In this document: positions 1 through 12,400 of the stretch, piece after piece
Numbering within the stretch: position 1 is the stretch's first letter
Layout: each line of letters opens with the position of its first letter
Source of the DNA: Geosiphon pyriformis
Lineage: Eukaryota > Glomeromycota > Glomeromycetes > Archaeosporales > Geosiphonaceae
Assembly (NCBI GenBank): GCA_016748015.1
Contig: JAAOMT010000239.1
Span: 102,812-166,811, forward strand
Direction of reading: 5' to 3'
Length of the DNA stretch: 64,000 nt
Position numbers and translations under genes: made by a program
Notes under the pieces: model-generated
Told to the model about the DNA's origin: nothing
The model's input: the letters and a program-made list of their open reading frames with translations, nothing else
Database searches by the model: none

Positions 1-2
1 AT

Positions 3-1137
3 TTACGCTTCACCTCATTCAATATGATAATAAACATCTTGTTTGCGATCCAATTGGAAGATTTTAATGATCAAATTTATCAAAAATTAGAGAACGGTTA
101 CGCAAGAATTCTCGAAGCTCTTGGCTTTAAAAATCTTCTACCAAATCTATTCCCAATATTCTTGTCCTTTCCTCCATATCGAAAGGAGCTTTCAAATATT
201 ATAGAAATACGTGACGAATTAGAAACACTAATTCGAGGCCTATTGAAAAGAGTAGAGGATGATTTGGAAAAGAAACCATGTGTTTCCCAAGATTTTTTGC
301 AGAAATTGAATGAAGGCACTATTGACGAGTTAAGCGTTATTGTATTATGCAATGATTTTATGCTAGCAGGAACAGTGAGTCCACAAATCCTATTTGAAGT
401 CGAATAAATTCAAAATCCTTTTGTCAATTCTAGGAAACTATATATTGGCTTATTGCAATTTTAGCCAATCATCCTGAGTTTCAGCAGAAAGCGCACGACG
501 AATTAGACAGAGTAGTTGGATGTGAACATTTACCAAACATATCTGATTTTAACTCACTTCCATATATCCAATCACTGATTAAAGAAACTCTTCGTTGGAT
601 TCCTCTAGTTCCGAAACTTGGTTATATTCCACTGCGTTTTTTTTTCCGAAAATATATCACTTATATATTTATAATTTTTCTATTATATTTATTATTATAG
701 TCCAGCACCTTTAAGGTTTCTTGAACAAGATGATGAATATTTAGGATATTATTTCCCGTAGTTTTCAATCCGGATCGGTTTTTTGAATTAAAAGAAAGCA
801 TGGCCGCTTCCCTACCAAAATCCAGATCATTATTCTTTTTCGATTGGGAGACGAATTTGTACTGGAATTCACTTAGTAAGTTTTTAACAATTCTTTTATA
901 AATTCATTTTATTCTCCCCTAGATTCTGAAAATAAAATTTATATTTAATAGGCTGAAGTAAAAATACTCTCCATCTTAAGTGGGCTACTTTGGACCTTTA
1001 AAATCGAAAACGTGAAACGGGATGCAACTGGAAGGGTTCTTCCAATTGATCTAAACGATTCGATTAAAAGTGTTCTTTAGACTCCTAATCCATACAATGT
1101 TCGATTCGTTCCAAGGCATCAAGAAATAAATCTTTAA
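3..1137 (+). pseudogene. Cytochrome P450, 3' part, decayed
   Basis: C-terminal half of a P450 mono-oxygenase that begins before the window; the reading frame is open to the left edge. Visible: the I-helix AGT motif at about 366-374, then a GT-AG intron 375-433; from 434 the exon continues with the K-helix ExxR as KETLRW; the heme-binding loop reads FSIGRRICTG at about 835-866, with its cysteine. A second intron is 876-951 and the final stretch ends in TPNPYNVRFVPR before a stop at 1135-1137. Three lesions argue for a pseudogene: about 20 residues expected between DDEYLGYYFP (about 730-760) and FNPDRF are missing, the frame shifts between the SMAASLP segment and the heme loop (near 813-818), and an in-frame TAG sits at 1078-1080 before the conserved end. 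The exon boundary near 635-700 is also unclear. Family call is firm; substrate unknown. Confidence 0.85.
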
Positions 1138-2040
1138 GCTTATAATTAAATAATATTTCAAGTTTTTTAAAACTGATTTTATTATATGAAAGAAATTCTT
1201 AATTCTTGATTCTTTTATTTACTATTATAATATTAATTTATAGGAATATATAAATATATTTATGGCTAGCATTTTATAATAACAAATTCAAAAATTTTGA
1301 GGTTGTTATATGTTGCACAATTTTTTTTTTATTACATCCAGTCGCTATTCAACAATTACATGTTACATATTACACGCGGCTCGTGCACTTTCTGCACGTG
1401 ACCAGTCCACTTTTGCATTTAATATAATAGTCAATATTTAATATCTTAAAATATTATACTCATCCGAGTTTATTTATTTAAAAATGGTTTAATATTAATT
1501 ATATTATTTCAATAAAAAATGTAATTAACTACTATAATTGTTTTAAACTATTTCAAATAGCAAAGATCATATCTGCATTGATTATATTATTGCATGTATA
1601 ATTTTTTATATTGTCTATTTAAATACTGAATGTATTTATCAATAAGAATTTAAAAGTTTTATTAAAAAAGCTACTTATTTTCAATGTTATTTTGACAATA
1701 TTGTAAATAAAATGTTTAAATGTTTAATATTTGAAAATTACCTATTTGTTATTTCAATATCAACATATTATACTATTAATATTACTGAATTGTAAAATAA
1801 ACTTTAGATGTGAGTGAATAAATTTTATAATAAAATAAATAAATCAATAAAAATATTTTTATATCGACTATGTTAAAATTTACACTACCAATTATTGACC
1901 ACGATTAGATCTATAAAATAAATAAAAGCAAACTAATTTTGCATAATTATATTTTAACCCTTATTTTTAGGTAAAAAAACTAATTTTTTTGTAGTGTAAA
2001 ATAAATTAATCTATAAGTCTATCATTTATTAAATCAACTA

Positions 2041-2160
2041 TTTGAGCAGTTAAAAGATGACTGGTATAAATTCCTGGATTAATTTTGACCACAAAATTCG
2101 AAAAGATTTTTATAGCTTCTAAATGTTCTCGGTTGGGTTTAGGTTTGGTGAATTTTCCAG
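2041..2160 (-). pseudogene. Relic of kinase C-terminal tail
   Basis: Reading the minus strand gives GIYTSHLLTAQIV, which matches the tail VYTSRLLTAQMV of the kinase whose last exon ends at 29683. The stretch before it reads KFTKPKPNREHLEAIK, similar to the region following the kinase domain in that gene. No kinase core was found next to it, so this is a leftover fragment of the tyrosine-kinase-like family. It is one of five copies or relics in the window. Confidence 0.55.
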
Positions 2161-2389
2161 CCAGTTGATAGTCATATTGTTACTTTCCGTTAACCATTTC
2201 TTAATACTTTCCGCAGTATAGGTTGGTGTGTTAGGTTTTTAATTGCATTCTGAGATTGAAAAAGTTGGCTTTTAAGATTTCAAGTAAAGTATTTGCATTT
2301 ATTTTTCGTCATTTTTCTTTTATTCATCACAAAATACTCATGGATCTCTTAATTCTCCTGCAAAACACGTTTAATTTTCAAAGTAAAGA

Positions 2390-2650
2390 CTAAGCAATTA
2401 GCACTAAACCTTTCTCTAGCGTGCTGTCAAACTCTTGTCTGTCGTGATTGCTTCCCAATTTCCACGTGTCTCTTATCAGAGAAGATAACTTTGTCCAATT
2501 GCAAGCGGTTTTATTTTCCTCAAACCACCCAATGGAAGCATAAACATGTTTTTCTGGAACATAGGTTTTTTTGCTGCGATGTGTGAATGAAGTCCGAAAT
2601 TGTATATTACATTTGTGGCTATTTTTGAATCTGAAAAAGTTTTTAAGCAT
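2390..2650 (-). other. Unrecognised exon-like open frame
   Basis: Minus-strand frame of 86 codons with a composition unlike the AT-rich surroundings, including the segment GWFEENKTACNWTKLSSLI. On the minus strand, a T-rich run ending in CAG lies just inside its 5' end (about 2630-2640) and could be a 3' splice site, so it may be one exon or an exon relic. I do not recognise the family. No partner exon was found within about 500 bases. Confidence 0.25.
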
Positions 2651-3679
2651 ATTAGTAATTAAGCCAGTAATTTTTTTAATCTAAATCTTTAAAGAAAAAG
2701 TATCTAATTTTGCAACAAATTTATTTTTGATAGCCAATAAAAAATAACTAAGACTACTAAAAAACTAATAGGCTTAATTACAGACTCTATTAAGTAAATT
2801 AATTTTTTGCAATTAGAAATTCGAAGAAATTTAACTTTTTTCATTGAATATAACAAATAAAGACCCAATAGATAGAACATTCTTTATTGAATGTAACAAA
2901 GCAAAAAATAATAGACAGAACAGTGGTTTTAACATAAAATACTAAATTAACAAATTAAATTATAAAAACTTTCAAAATTACAGACAGTTTAGAAGCAAAC
3001 TTTAATAAATCAAAAAAAATAACTTAATAATTAAAAACTAGATAATCTAAACTTTGATATTTGTAATAATATCAATTTCGAAAAGTTTTTTATTACATAT
3101 AATATTTTTTCAAAATACTATTCTTAATTACAGAGTCTCAAAAGCCAATTAAAATTTAATTAACACTTATCAAAAAAAATATTTACTGTAATACCTTAAT
3201 AGCATATAATTTATATAAAGTGCTTTGAACGTTTGAATTCTTAAAAATATAGTAACATTTAAGTTTTTTCAGTAAGCATGATATAATTTGAAATTAAAGC
3301 CTAATTATATTGGAAACTGGAAAAATAATCAATTTAAAGATAAAAAAATTAGTCATTTATAAACACATTAAATTTATCCAGCAAAAAAAAATTTTAATCT
3401 ATTATCGAATCGGAAAAACACTACATCCAAAAACTTTTCAAGCATAAAAAATTTTGTTGTCCAAGTAAATTCTAATTCAATTAATTGAAATTTGTTGCAT
3501 TTGCCTAATTAAATCCAAGATCAAAATACTGTTTTTATATTCCTACTTAAATTTCACCTTGCTTCCATTAAACCCAAAAATTACACTTTAAATTCGATTT
3601 AGACTATGTATTCTGAAATAAAATTTTTAATCTCAACTTACCCGTTCTAGTTATAAAGCTTAAATTGCGAACAATGGAT

Positions 3680-3742
3680 TTCATTCCATTCCATTCTATT
3701 CTATTCTATTCTATTCTATTTTATTCTATTCTATTCTATTCT
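3680..3742. repeat. TTCTA pentanucleotide microsatellite
   Basis: About a dozen tandem units of TTCTA, starting as TTCCA variants and with one TTTTA interruption. It lies about 240 bases before the first Myb/SANT gene. Confidence 0.9.
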
Positions 3743-3985
3743 TCTAAAAATGAATGGTGCGATTTGCATAGTAGATAGCGCGCTGATCGGATTTTAAATA
3801 ATCAGTTTTGCACATCCTTACCAAAATCTAGTTGATAATCGGTTATATATTGGATCCATTTGCAGCTTTGATTGAATATTCATTAAACTTGAATAAAGTT
3901 GCCTTCTTTTTTTTTTAATTAGCAGCGATCTTATCTATTAGAACTGGTTTCTTTTCAAACTTTCAAGGTCGATGCACGTTATTTC

Positions 3986-5092
3986 ATGTCACTAATCATA
4001 AATCGGCCACTGCCAAGATATCAAATTAGGATTCAAAACTCTGTACGATCCTTCGCTTCGATTGTCTCAAACCTACCTATAGCATATGTCAGAAAATCAA
4101 AAAAATCAAATAAAGGTTTAGTAGATGCTTTTTTCGCCAAAGGGGAAAAACTCGGTCAAATTGATGTCGAAACTAAGCTAAGCAGTAAGAAATCAAAGTT
4201 GAAACTGAAGTCAGAAGCTGGGATAGGTAGTTTCACTTGTTTTATCATACTCAATATGTAAATCATATTAAAATTTATGCTTTGTACATCATTCGATGTG
4301 AAGTGTTTCAACAAGAAGACATACAAGGATTCATAATTGGCTGTCAATTGATAAGGTTGCTGAGGGAAAAAGGCCAAAGTGAAAAGTTGATGAACTATCA
4401 AGTCGGTACAAAGTATTGGAGTAAGCGTGAGGATAATTTATTGCTGAAAGGTGTTTTAAAATTTGGAGCCGGTAACTGGGCTCTGATCTCAAAGGTTATT
4501 AAAACAAGAAGCAACAAACAAGCTTATTTTCGATGGCGATTACTTTCGAAAAGAGAAAATGTGGCTTGGGAAAAGAATAAAAAATCTTTTACCAATATGG
4601 TTGAAAAAAAAGATTCAAAATGGTGTAAAATTTTCCAGAATCAAAAACGGAATACTTATTTGAATACACTAGAGCCTACAAAGAATGGTAAAAATAAGAA
4701 TTCTTGGAATAAAATGGAAAGACAAAATGTTGAAAAACCGGTACGTTCCCCTGGACCAGATTCAGAAAATATTTATAACATCCTCAAGCTCAGTTCGCTA
4801 AAAAAGGGCTCTGAATTTTTTCGAGAACAGGCTTACAAATGTAAGTAACTTCAAATAAAAATTTCCACTTTTCAAGTTCAGATTCGCTTTGAAAATTTTC
4901 AAAAATTATCACTATTACGCAGATTATTCAAGTATGAATCTCAATAAAGGAAGGTGGAATGATAAAGAAATCGCAAAATTCCAATTTTCTTTTAAAAAAC
5001 TTGGTAAGAACTGGTATGAAGTTTCAAAAGCTGTCGGTTCAAGAACACCTCGACAATGTTATGAATATTTTAGATTACATTTTAAGAATTGA
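3986..5092 (+). CDS. Myb/SANT multi-repeat protein 1 with mitochondrial-like leader
   Basis: Three-exon model: 3986-4226, 4316-4840 and 4923-5092, giving 311 residues; both introns are phase 1. The intron-1 acceptor is uncertain (after 4303, 4315 or 4327, all in frame). Myb-type helix-turn-helix repeats bind DNA or histone tails. Repeat A starts at KYWSKRED and includes KFGAGNWALISK; a weaker repeat starts near NVAWEKNKKSF; the last exon carries GRWNDKE through GKNWYEVSKAVGSRTPRQCY. The first 40 residues have many arginines and no acidic residue, and contain RSFASIV at 21-27, resembling a mitochondrial presequence with an R-x-F cleavage motif. Paralogs at 57445-58696 and 60395-61451 share the leader motif and intron phase. 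The middle repeat is degenerate, so DNA binding may be altered. Function is not known. Confidence 0.8.
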
Positions 5093-6329
5093 TAGCTCCG
5101 TTTAAAAAAAGCAATATTCATTCACTAGATTTGGATGAGCTTTGGAATTTTCGAAATAAATATATTGAAAAATACTCTTTTTTTGAATCTTTGATAAACA
5201 TCAATTAAAAGTTTGGAGATTTTGTTAATTTTGGAAGCAATATGAAATTAGTAAATTATTATGATATAATGTAAGATGCACAAATAATAAAATATTTTTT
5301 TGAATTTTAGGCACACTTTAAAACTAAATATGAAAAATATATATATGTTTTTTGTTTCTAATTCGTTAAATTTGATTTTTTTGTTTAAATTTAGGTTTCC
5401 ATTTATCAAGTTTTTTTTAATCATTAATTTAAAACACAAGATTAGATAATTTTAATGTAAAAAATAAACCAAAGATATTTGAGAAACCATTTTTGTAAAA
5501 AAGAATGTAGTTAATAAATGATAGAAAAATTAAAATAAGGTTAGGTAAAATATTCTCTTAATAAATATTGTGAGAGCATTTTGATATCATTAGGATGAGC
5601 TTTCTCACTATGGTAATTTTAATTCTTTTTGTTTGGATAAATTATAACATTCTTAGAGGTAAAAATATGTCAAATTTGTAAACTCTCAACTTTTCTGTCA
5701 AAGAATAACTATTAATTTTTATAAACTCAATTTCACAATAAGTAGTCTAAAAGATTTTTTTTCTAGTTATTTAAATCAAGTGTGTGTTCCCTCATCATTA
5801 GTTTTTCATTTTACTTAAGGTAACCCTAAAAAAAAAGAATTATGGGACTTGAATATAAGAAATTATAATTTTTCACTTTGCTCTGTTACACAATTTAAAT
5901 ACACTAACATGGAATCAACAAGCTTATCAAAGACTGATTGGATATATTTTAAAGCCTGTGAAAAATTGAATATTATGTAGTTATTTCCCTATGTAGATCG
6001 CAAAATTCAGTAAAAAGTGGTAAGGATACTTTTTTTCTTTGAAAGAAATGTCAAAATTTCACATATCGATATTACGCCTGCTTTGAAAGCTAAACCTTTC
6101 TTGTAAACATAAATGATGATCCTTATTTTGATTTCCGAGGTTGACGAATGAGTCTGCGGGTACACATCATCGGGACAATTACTCCGCAAAAAAACATCAA
6201 TTGTGAATGGTATTTATGTACTACCTGTGCTAATCGTATGGAGGAATTTTTCAATTGATTTTCTAACAAAGTTAAAAGATTTTTGGTGGCATTTGATTTT
6301 TTAAAATACATTTGAAAAAATACGCTGAA
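5093..6329. other. Intergenic region, no supported gene
   Basis: AT-rich sequence. At about 6166-6260 on the plus strand one frame reads NINCEWYLCTTC, a Cys pattern that could belong to a zinc ribbon, but it has no start codon and ends in a stop soon after. Nothing else supportable. Confidence 0.4.
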
Positions 6330-6853
6330 CTTGAAATCACGAAATAAGGATTAAATTTAATAATCGATATCAACCACTATGGGGTAACCATGAAATGCCA
6401 AAAGGATTTGAAAGGATAAAAAATTGATTTAGTTTCAAAAAATCCAACCATTGCATCGATCAAAAAGATCAATGGAGTTTAATTCTTTTTCGTAACTTAA
6501 GACAGTCTTGTAAAGCAGAAAGTGTATGGACAATTTCCAAGGGAATTTGTGATACTATATTTGTTGAACTTCTTTATAAATTGAATTACAACCAAAAAAC
6601 GTTCAGATTTAAATTTGAACTCGAATCAAATTTTTCTTTCACATAAAGATCTTCACCAAAATTCCCCTTAAATTTTTTTGATCAATCATATTACTTGACA
6701 ATAAATGGAAACGGATAAACCCAACGAAGAAAGTCCCACTTGATAGCCCTCGGTTGAAAGCCTTCGTAGTCAACCTAAGTCAGGGCATATCATACTTACA
6801 CCCAGTAAGCCCGTCACTTTTCTATGGTGAATATACCATGGCGAAGCATTTCA
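6330..6853 (+). other. Series of exon-like open frames, unrecognised
   Basis: Three consecutive plus-strand frames have coding-like composition without start codons: about 6350-6420 (contains RYQPLWGNHEMPKGFE), about 6430-6645 (contains ESVWTISKGICDTIFVE) and about 6680-6850 (contains RLKAFVVNLSQGISYLHP). Each ends at a stop. They could be exons of one decayed gene, or a mobile-element remnant. The last segment also holds a short inverted repeat (GGTTGA at 6752-6757, TCAACC at 6770-6775). It lies convergent with the Sel1 gene. I do not recognise the family. Confidence 0.25.
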
Positions 6854-7059
6854 AATAAATCAAACTGAATTTTAAGCAGAAAAATGAATCTTGGTCAAGC
6901 ATGAAGATTTCTGTATTTAAAATAATTTTTTGAATGTTACTAAAATGTGATTTTCAATTCTTTGCTACCCCTTTACATGTTTCAAAAATAAAGATAAAAA
7001 TGGTTAATGTTCAATTTTTACAATATAAAATTTGAATCAAATGTTTCATAAAATTAGTA

Positions 7060-8178
7060 TTAACTTAATGCTCCCAATAATTCAGCTAAACTTGTCTTCG
7101 CCTGTAACCTTTTATTCTTTAAAGCACGATGATACCACAACAAAGCTTCATGCAAATTTCGCTGAACTCCAATCCCTTGTTCAAAACAAGTTGCGTATCC
7201 TTGTTGTCCTTCTGAATTTCCACTAACAGCTGATATGCGAAACCAATGGAATGCCCGCTTTTTATCCATTTTTCCATCCACTCCGCCATCAGAAAACGTC
7301 TTCGCTAATCTTACCTGAGCATTAGTATTTCCATTCTCGGCCGACTTTAAATACCATTCCCTGGCAGTATCCATCTGCCGCTCATCTTCATGAAAAAATC
7401 CTAAAGCCAATTGACCAACAGCACTCCCACCTCCAGCAGACCTTAGGGCCCAATACCATGCTGATCTGTAACATTTTTGCGTGCCTGTACCAGTCGCATA
7501 GCAGTACGCCAGATTATTCTGTCCTGCGGCTGAACCAGCGTCTGCTGATCTTTGAGACCATTCAAATCCCAGTTCAGAACTTTTTTCCGTCCCAATTCCA
7601 TCCAAGTAGCAAAGTGCAAGTAGAGCTTGTGCTGTAGGATCTTGATGCGTTTCTGAACAACCTTTATAAAGGTTATAAGCCGCTATTTCATCCACGGCCG
7701 TACCAATTCCACGTTCATAAAAACATCCGAGAATGATTTGGAATATGACGTCATGATCTTGATTGGCTATTAGGAAGTTAAGAATGGTGCTATGTGTATA
7801 GGTTGGATATTGTTTCTTGAGAAACGTGTTAAGCGAAGGTATAAACATATCTTTTTCGCCACGGTCTACAGATTTAAAAAAGAATTGTTTTAGGTCTTGG
7901 CCGAATTTTGAGATGGTTGAATTCATTGTTGTCGTTGGATCATTATCAAGACAATTATTTAAAGAAACATCTAAGCTGCTGATAGAATTATTATTGTTAT
8001 TATTTTCACTATTTTCATTGTTGATCATCGAATTCATAGTTTCGAAAATATCTGTGATTTCCTCTGGTGAATTTGTGATATTATAATTGATTAGTCCGGG
8101 CATTATATTCCTCAATTTTTCAAAGCTGTGTATATAAGTATGGATTACTCGGAAAAGAATACAGTATTTTGAAATCAT
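7060..8178 (-). CDS. Sel1-repeat protein
   Basis: Intronless frame of 372 residues. Residues about 144-360 hold about six Sel1-like (TPR-related) repeats, for example LGCFYERGIGT, LALCYLDGIGTEKS, LAYCYATGTGTQ and YATCFEQGIGVQRN, each followed by a pattern close to A-x2-W-x3-A-x2-G. Such solenoids act as protein-binding scaffolds. Residues 38-64 are polar, with an Asn-rich stretch (SENNNNNNS). The start is uncertain: the ATG at 8178 gives the longest form, while the ATG at 8103 (protein starting MPGLINYN) would drop a hydrophobic, basic 25-residue leader that looks untranslated. Glomeromycotina commonly have many Sel1 proteins, often paired with kinases of the type seen elsewhere in this window; no kinase domain is attached here. 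Binding partner unknown. Confidence 0.88.
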   Translation of the reverse strand: MISKYCILFRVIHTYIHSFEKLRNIMPGLINYNITNSPEEITDIFETMNSMINNENSENNNNNNSISSLDVSLNNCLDNDPTTTMNSTISKFGQDLKQFFFKSVDRGEKDMFIPSLNTFLKKQYPTYTHSTILNFLIANQDHDVIFQIILGCFYERGIGTAVDEIAAYNLYKGCSETHQDPTAQALLALCYLDGIGTEKSSELGFEWSQRSADAGSAAGQNNLAYCYATGTGTQKCYRSAWYWALRSAGGGSAVGQLALGFFHEDERQMDTAREWYLKSAENGNTNAQVRLAKTFSDGGVDGKMDKKRAFHWFRISAVSGNSEGQQGYATCFEQGIGVQRNLHEALLWYHRALKNKRLQAKTSLAELLGALS

Positions 8179-8517
8179 TCAATGCTGTTCGACTTTTTAC
8201 TTGATTTGCCGTTTCACAATGTTAGTTATGCGCCACATTTCTGCAATAAGTACAGATGATCGATCAAAAATACACTGTTATTGGAGATTTGGGTCTTGAT
8301 AAAGTTAGACTGAGATATGTGGCTTTAGGAATTGATGTTGATGTTGATATTGATTTTTATGAGTTTCATTAAAGCGGCTCATAATATCAGTGAATATTCA
8401 GATCAAATTTTTATATATATGGTAAAGAAATTATTTGTCAATATTTTATGCCTATATTTTCTGGAAATTTTAATTATTAATAAGATATATACATATAAAT
8501 GTATATATCTTACTTTG
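8179..8517. other. Intergenic region between two minus-strand genes
   Basis: Holds the upstream region of the Sel1 gene. A TATA-like CTTATATACAC (minus strand, about 8128-8140) lies about 30 bases ahead of the inner ATG at 8103, inside the longer frame. No gene seen. Confidence 0.35.
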
Positions 8518-9405
8518 TTATATCTCATCAGTATTGTTTTCTAAACCCTGGAAAAGATCAAACAAATCATCCCTCGTAGACATACACCCATTTCGTAGCG
8601 ATCTCCATTTCCACTTCAGACTTTGATGAACATCTGATAGCGTACCTTCACCGAAATTCCAAAATAGGCCTAAATCACCTTGCAACACTCCCATTTCTAT
8701 AATAATCTTTTCTCTACAGTCCATCAAAACTTTTAGGTCTGATTTTTCGAATTCTATTCCGTCCTCTCTTAATAGTTTATCAATTTTTTTAAGTTTAAAA
8801 TGTGTTTCTGCTTCGGCTTCGCGACAGTAAAGAAATGCTAGACGATCTTCTTTTTCTTCCAGCTCGTAGTAGCTTTGTAGTTTGAATTGAAGTGGGTATG
8901 AATCAGCTGGCAGGATTTTTGCTTGGCATTCTTGTAATTTTCCTAAATTGACGGTCTTTTCGTTTTCTGGGTTATGGTACCAATATACCGATCGATCGGT
9001 AGGCCAATTGTCCACACGGATACGGTCACCGAGAGCACAAGGTTTTTTGTATATCACTCCAATTCCTTAGTAGATAAATATTTTTATTAATACAGTTTGG
9101 CATCATCAGATCTGGAATCTTTCGGAAATTCTAAACCACAAAAAACAACATAATTAACTAAATCTTCTCCAATTATACGAACCATAACAATCGAAAAATT
9201 CGAGCAAACAATCCATTTCCTCTGTCAAAATTCCCTTATAGGCTAACAAAATCCCATAAGCACTATATTCAGTCAATTCCGGTTCATCAGCAATCCATTC
9301 TTTCAAGATTTCGACAATATAATAATCGTCAGGAGCATATTCCTTCATAATTTCAAATAGTTTATTAAGACGTTTCATAAGTTTTACTTTATCATCATCC
9401 ATCAT
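8518..9405 (-). CDS. Unknown two-exon protein, 264 residues
   Basis: Model: exon 1 9405-9159 and exon 2 9065-8518, joined by a 93-base GT-AG intron (9066-9158) in phase 1; the spliced length divides exactly into 265 codons. The second exon has no ATG at its head (the frame there reads RIGVIYKKPCALGD), which supports splicing to the upstream frame. The protein is acidic in exon 1 (MMDDDKVKLMKRLNKLFEIM, then CLLEFFDCYGSYNWRRF). Exon 2 contains RVDNWPTDRSVYWYHNPE and a charged, probably helical stretch (YYELEEKEDRLAFLYCREAE). I see no signal peptide or membrane segment. I do not recognise the family. The donor (A|GTTAAT) is weak, so two separate frames remain possible. Confidence 0.6.
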
Positions 9406-12400
9406 CAAAGATTGTTTGGCCGCAACTGTGGAGGTGATACTGTGTTCATATGAGCTTGATTGAGGATCAAATCTAGAATGGGTTGAAATTTTTAGAGCTT
9501 TTTTTAAAGTATTTCATAAGAATAAAAAGGAAAGGGTCGAAGTTTAAGTGGAATCGATCACAGGACAATAGATTTTATAAATAAATATCGTCATACTTGT
9601 CGTGTTACTGTTAATCTGATCTAAGAGTTTTTAAACTCCGATTTTAAATAACGTGACTGCAGTTTACTCTTTGATTGAATTAAATATTCTTTTCCTTGCA
9701 AAATATTAATTAAAATTGTTACATAATAATAATAATCAAAAAAATTTTTAGTCAACATTTTATAATCTGTGAAATAGTTTTTCATTTTGGAATGAATTAA
9801 CATATATGAATTAATAAGTAATATTTAAATTTTATAATTATTTTATCAATTATATATTAGCTATTTATATAACATTTTAAAATTCATTGTTGATTTGATC
9901 ATTAACGTAGTTTTTAATTTAATCACTGATTTTTTTTACTTTAATTAAGAAATAATATTTAAAAAACAATATTTTCTGTATCTTTAAATTTCTTTTTTTA
10001 AAGAATTAATATCTTAAAACTGATTTCGTCTTATTGAATAAGTTATATATTTAATTTGCTTTCTTTTTCATTGTCTTTAGTTCTCTTGTTTTCTATTATT
10101 TATCAATTTATTTTGATCTATAACAATTTTGTATATAACTAAAAGAAACCAGTTGAAATTATCATAATAAATGTTTTTATTTTATATTATTTTACTTTAA
10201 ACTATTATATTTAACACTTATTTTATTACTTAAATAATACTTGAGTATTTTAATGTTAATTGTGTGTATATTTTAATTAGACCAAATGTTTCTATTTCAA
10301 ACTATATATTTTATTTATTGTATTTAAAGTCTGCTAGAAAATTTAAATAAGTGTTTACTATCTACATGAATTGAATTCGTTTTAGCATATTATTTAACCA
10401 AAGTTTTAGCTGATTAGTATAAGACGAACAATATAAAGAATTATTTGTATATAATATGAAACCATGTTTCAAATGATATTACAATTTAGACGATTAAATT
10501 TCTTATTTTATTTTAATTTAGATGCACGAGGGTATTTAAGACTTTAATAATATATGATGACCATTTTTACTTAATCCTGTAACGGTAAAAAGATTTCAAT
10601 AGAAAACTAATCTAATTGATTTAAGATCGCTTAAATATTTATTGAAATTATTTAATGCCTTTTGGTTGCACTAAATAATACTCTAAAATGAAAAGTTTCC
10701 AATGATGCGATATTAAAAAAATTTTAAGAAATTAAAATTAAATAACTTTCAATATTGAATATTTATCATAAAGCTTTTATAACATGCTTAATATTTTTTT
10801 ATTATAAACATACATAAAACTGTATTATAATAAATTTTGAATAAATTTTTCAATTGCAGGGTGTATAATAATAGATTAAAAAAAAATATAATTTTAAAAC
10901 TGATGATTTGTAATAATCTTTTATAAAATTATTCATTTTTTCTTAACATTTTCTAAAAACAATTAAATATATAAAAAACCTAATAAACAATTACTTTTTA
11001 TCAGATTCGAACTAGAATTTGTATTAGTGTTAAAATTTTTGATACGCATTTATCTAAAGCTAAAAAGGCTATTTAAACTCCTAAATTTCTGACAAAATTT
11101 CTCTACATGATTTAAAAACATTTCATAAGTAATTTAACCAGATTTCAAAGTTATTGTAATTCAAATTTTGTTTTGCTTAAATAACTTGTAAAACATATCA
11201 GAACCAATTTTCTTTCTTATTCATAAGGCATTCTTATATATTTTTGAAAATATCTAAATTTTGTTTTATTTTTTTGAAAAAATTTAAAATTGTTAAATAA
11301 ATTTCAACATGTTAACAATATAATATATGAATTTTTTTTGCTTATATTATTTTCAAATTATTCATGAGAACTAAAGTAAATTTTTTTAAAGGAATGTAGA
11401 TTTGGTAACTCTAAATTATTTTCAAGCTGATATATAATGTTAAAATGCTATTTGCTTATGCTATTTGAAAGTTGTAAAAGATAAAATATTTTTATTATAA
11501 ATTTTAAATATGCAGAATTGGCAATTATAAATTTGGTTAATTTAAAATATTTAAAGATATTAAACAATAAAATCAAAAAATGTCAAGATCGAAGGTCATT
11601 TGATGAAACCCCAATTATATAAACGAAGTGACTTGTAAAAATACATTGAAAATTTTATTTGAGTAATTTCCATTTAGTTTTCGTTTTATTAAATTGGATA
11701 AATCAATTTCTTATTCAATATATTTAATTTTAATAAATTATTTTTTAATTAGAGTGTGCTTAATACTTTTTTAAATTCATAAATTTAAATGAATGAGTTA
11801 CTGAATTTTTAAATTCTTCTAATTTCATTCATTTTTGATCTAACTCATTAAAAATAATTTCTAATTAATTAATAATTTTAATAATATTTTGAATCTGTTT
11901 ATATTTAATTAACTTTTATTTAATTTTCAAATAACTTTTCAATATTAATCCATTTCATAAATTTTCTCATTTGATTCTAATTTTTTGAAATTTAAAATAC
12001 ATTAGTCATAAATTTGCCTATTTCATAATTTTGATATTTGCTAAAACTTTAGTATGCGGCTAATATATTTATAATAGATCCTAGAGAAAGTAATAGCGGA
12101 CGGCTTTTTTTGGCTTACACAGTTTTTCAAACATAAACCAAAAAAGATTTTTTATTTAAGATACTTTTATATGTATTTTATAATATATATAAAAAATAAT
12201 ATAAAATATAGCCTCTTACTTTGATATTGGCTGTTATAATGAAATAATTTCTGTGCGTGATTGCGAGAAAACAAGCTTATAAACGGCTAAGACGATAAAA
12301 TATCAGAAACTTGATTTATTTACATAAAATCTAATATAATTTTTTTTTGATTTTTATGTTGAAAAAATCGATTTCCTATTAATAAAATACATATTGCAAA

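Larger units (their letters stand above)
1138..3985. other. AT-rich intergenic region
   Basis: Apart from the kinase-tail relic (2041-2160), the exon-like frame (2390-2650) and the pentanucleotide repeat (about 3680-3742), I see only AT-rich sequence with homopolymer runs and no supported gene. Confidence 0.6.

Noticed and set aside
6752-6775. Six-base inverted repeat resembling a hairpin
   Set aside because: Too short, and it lies within an exon-like frame; kept only as a remark.
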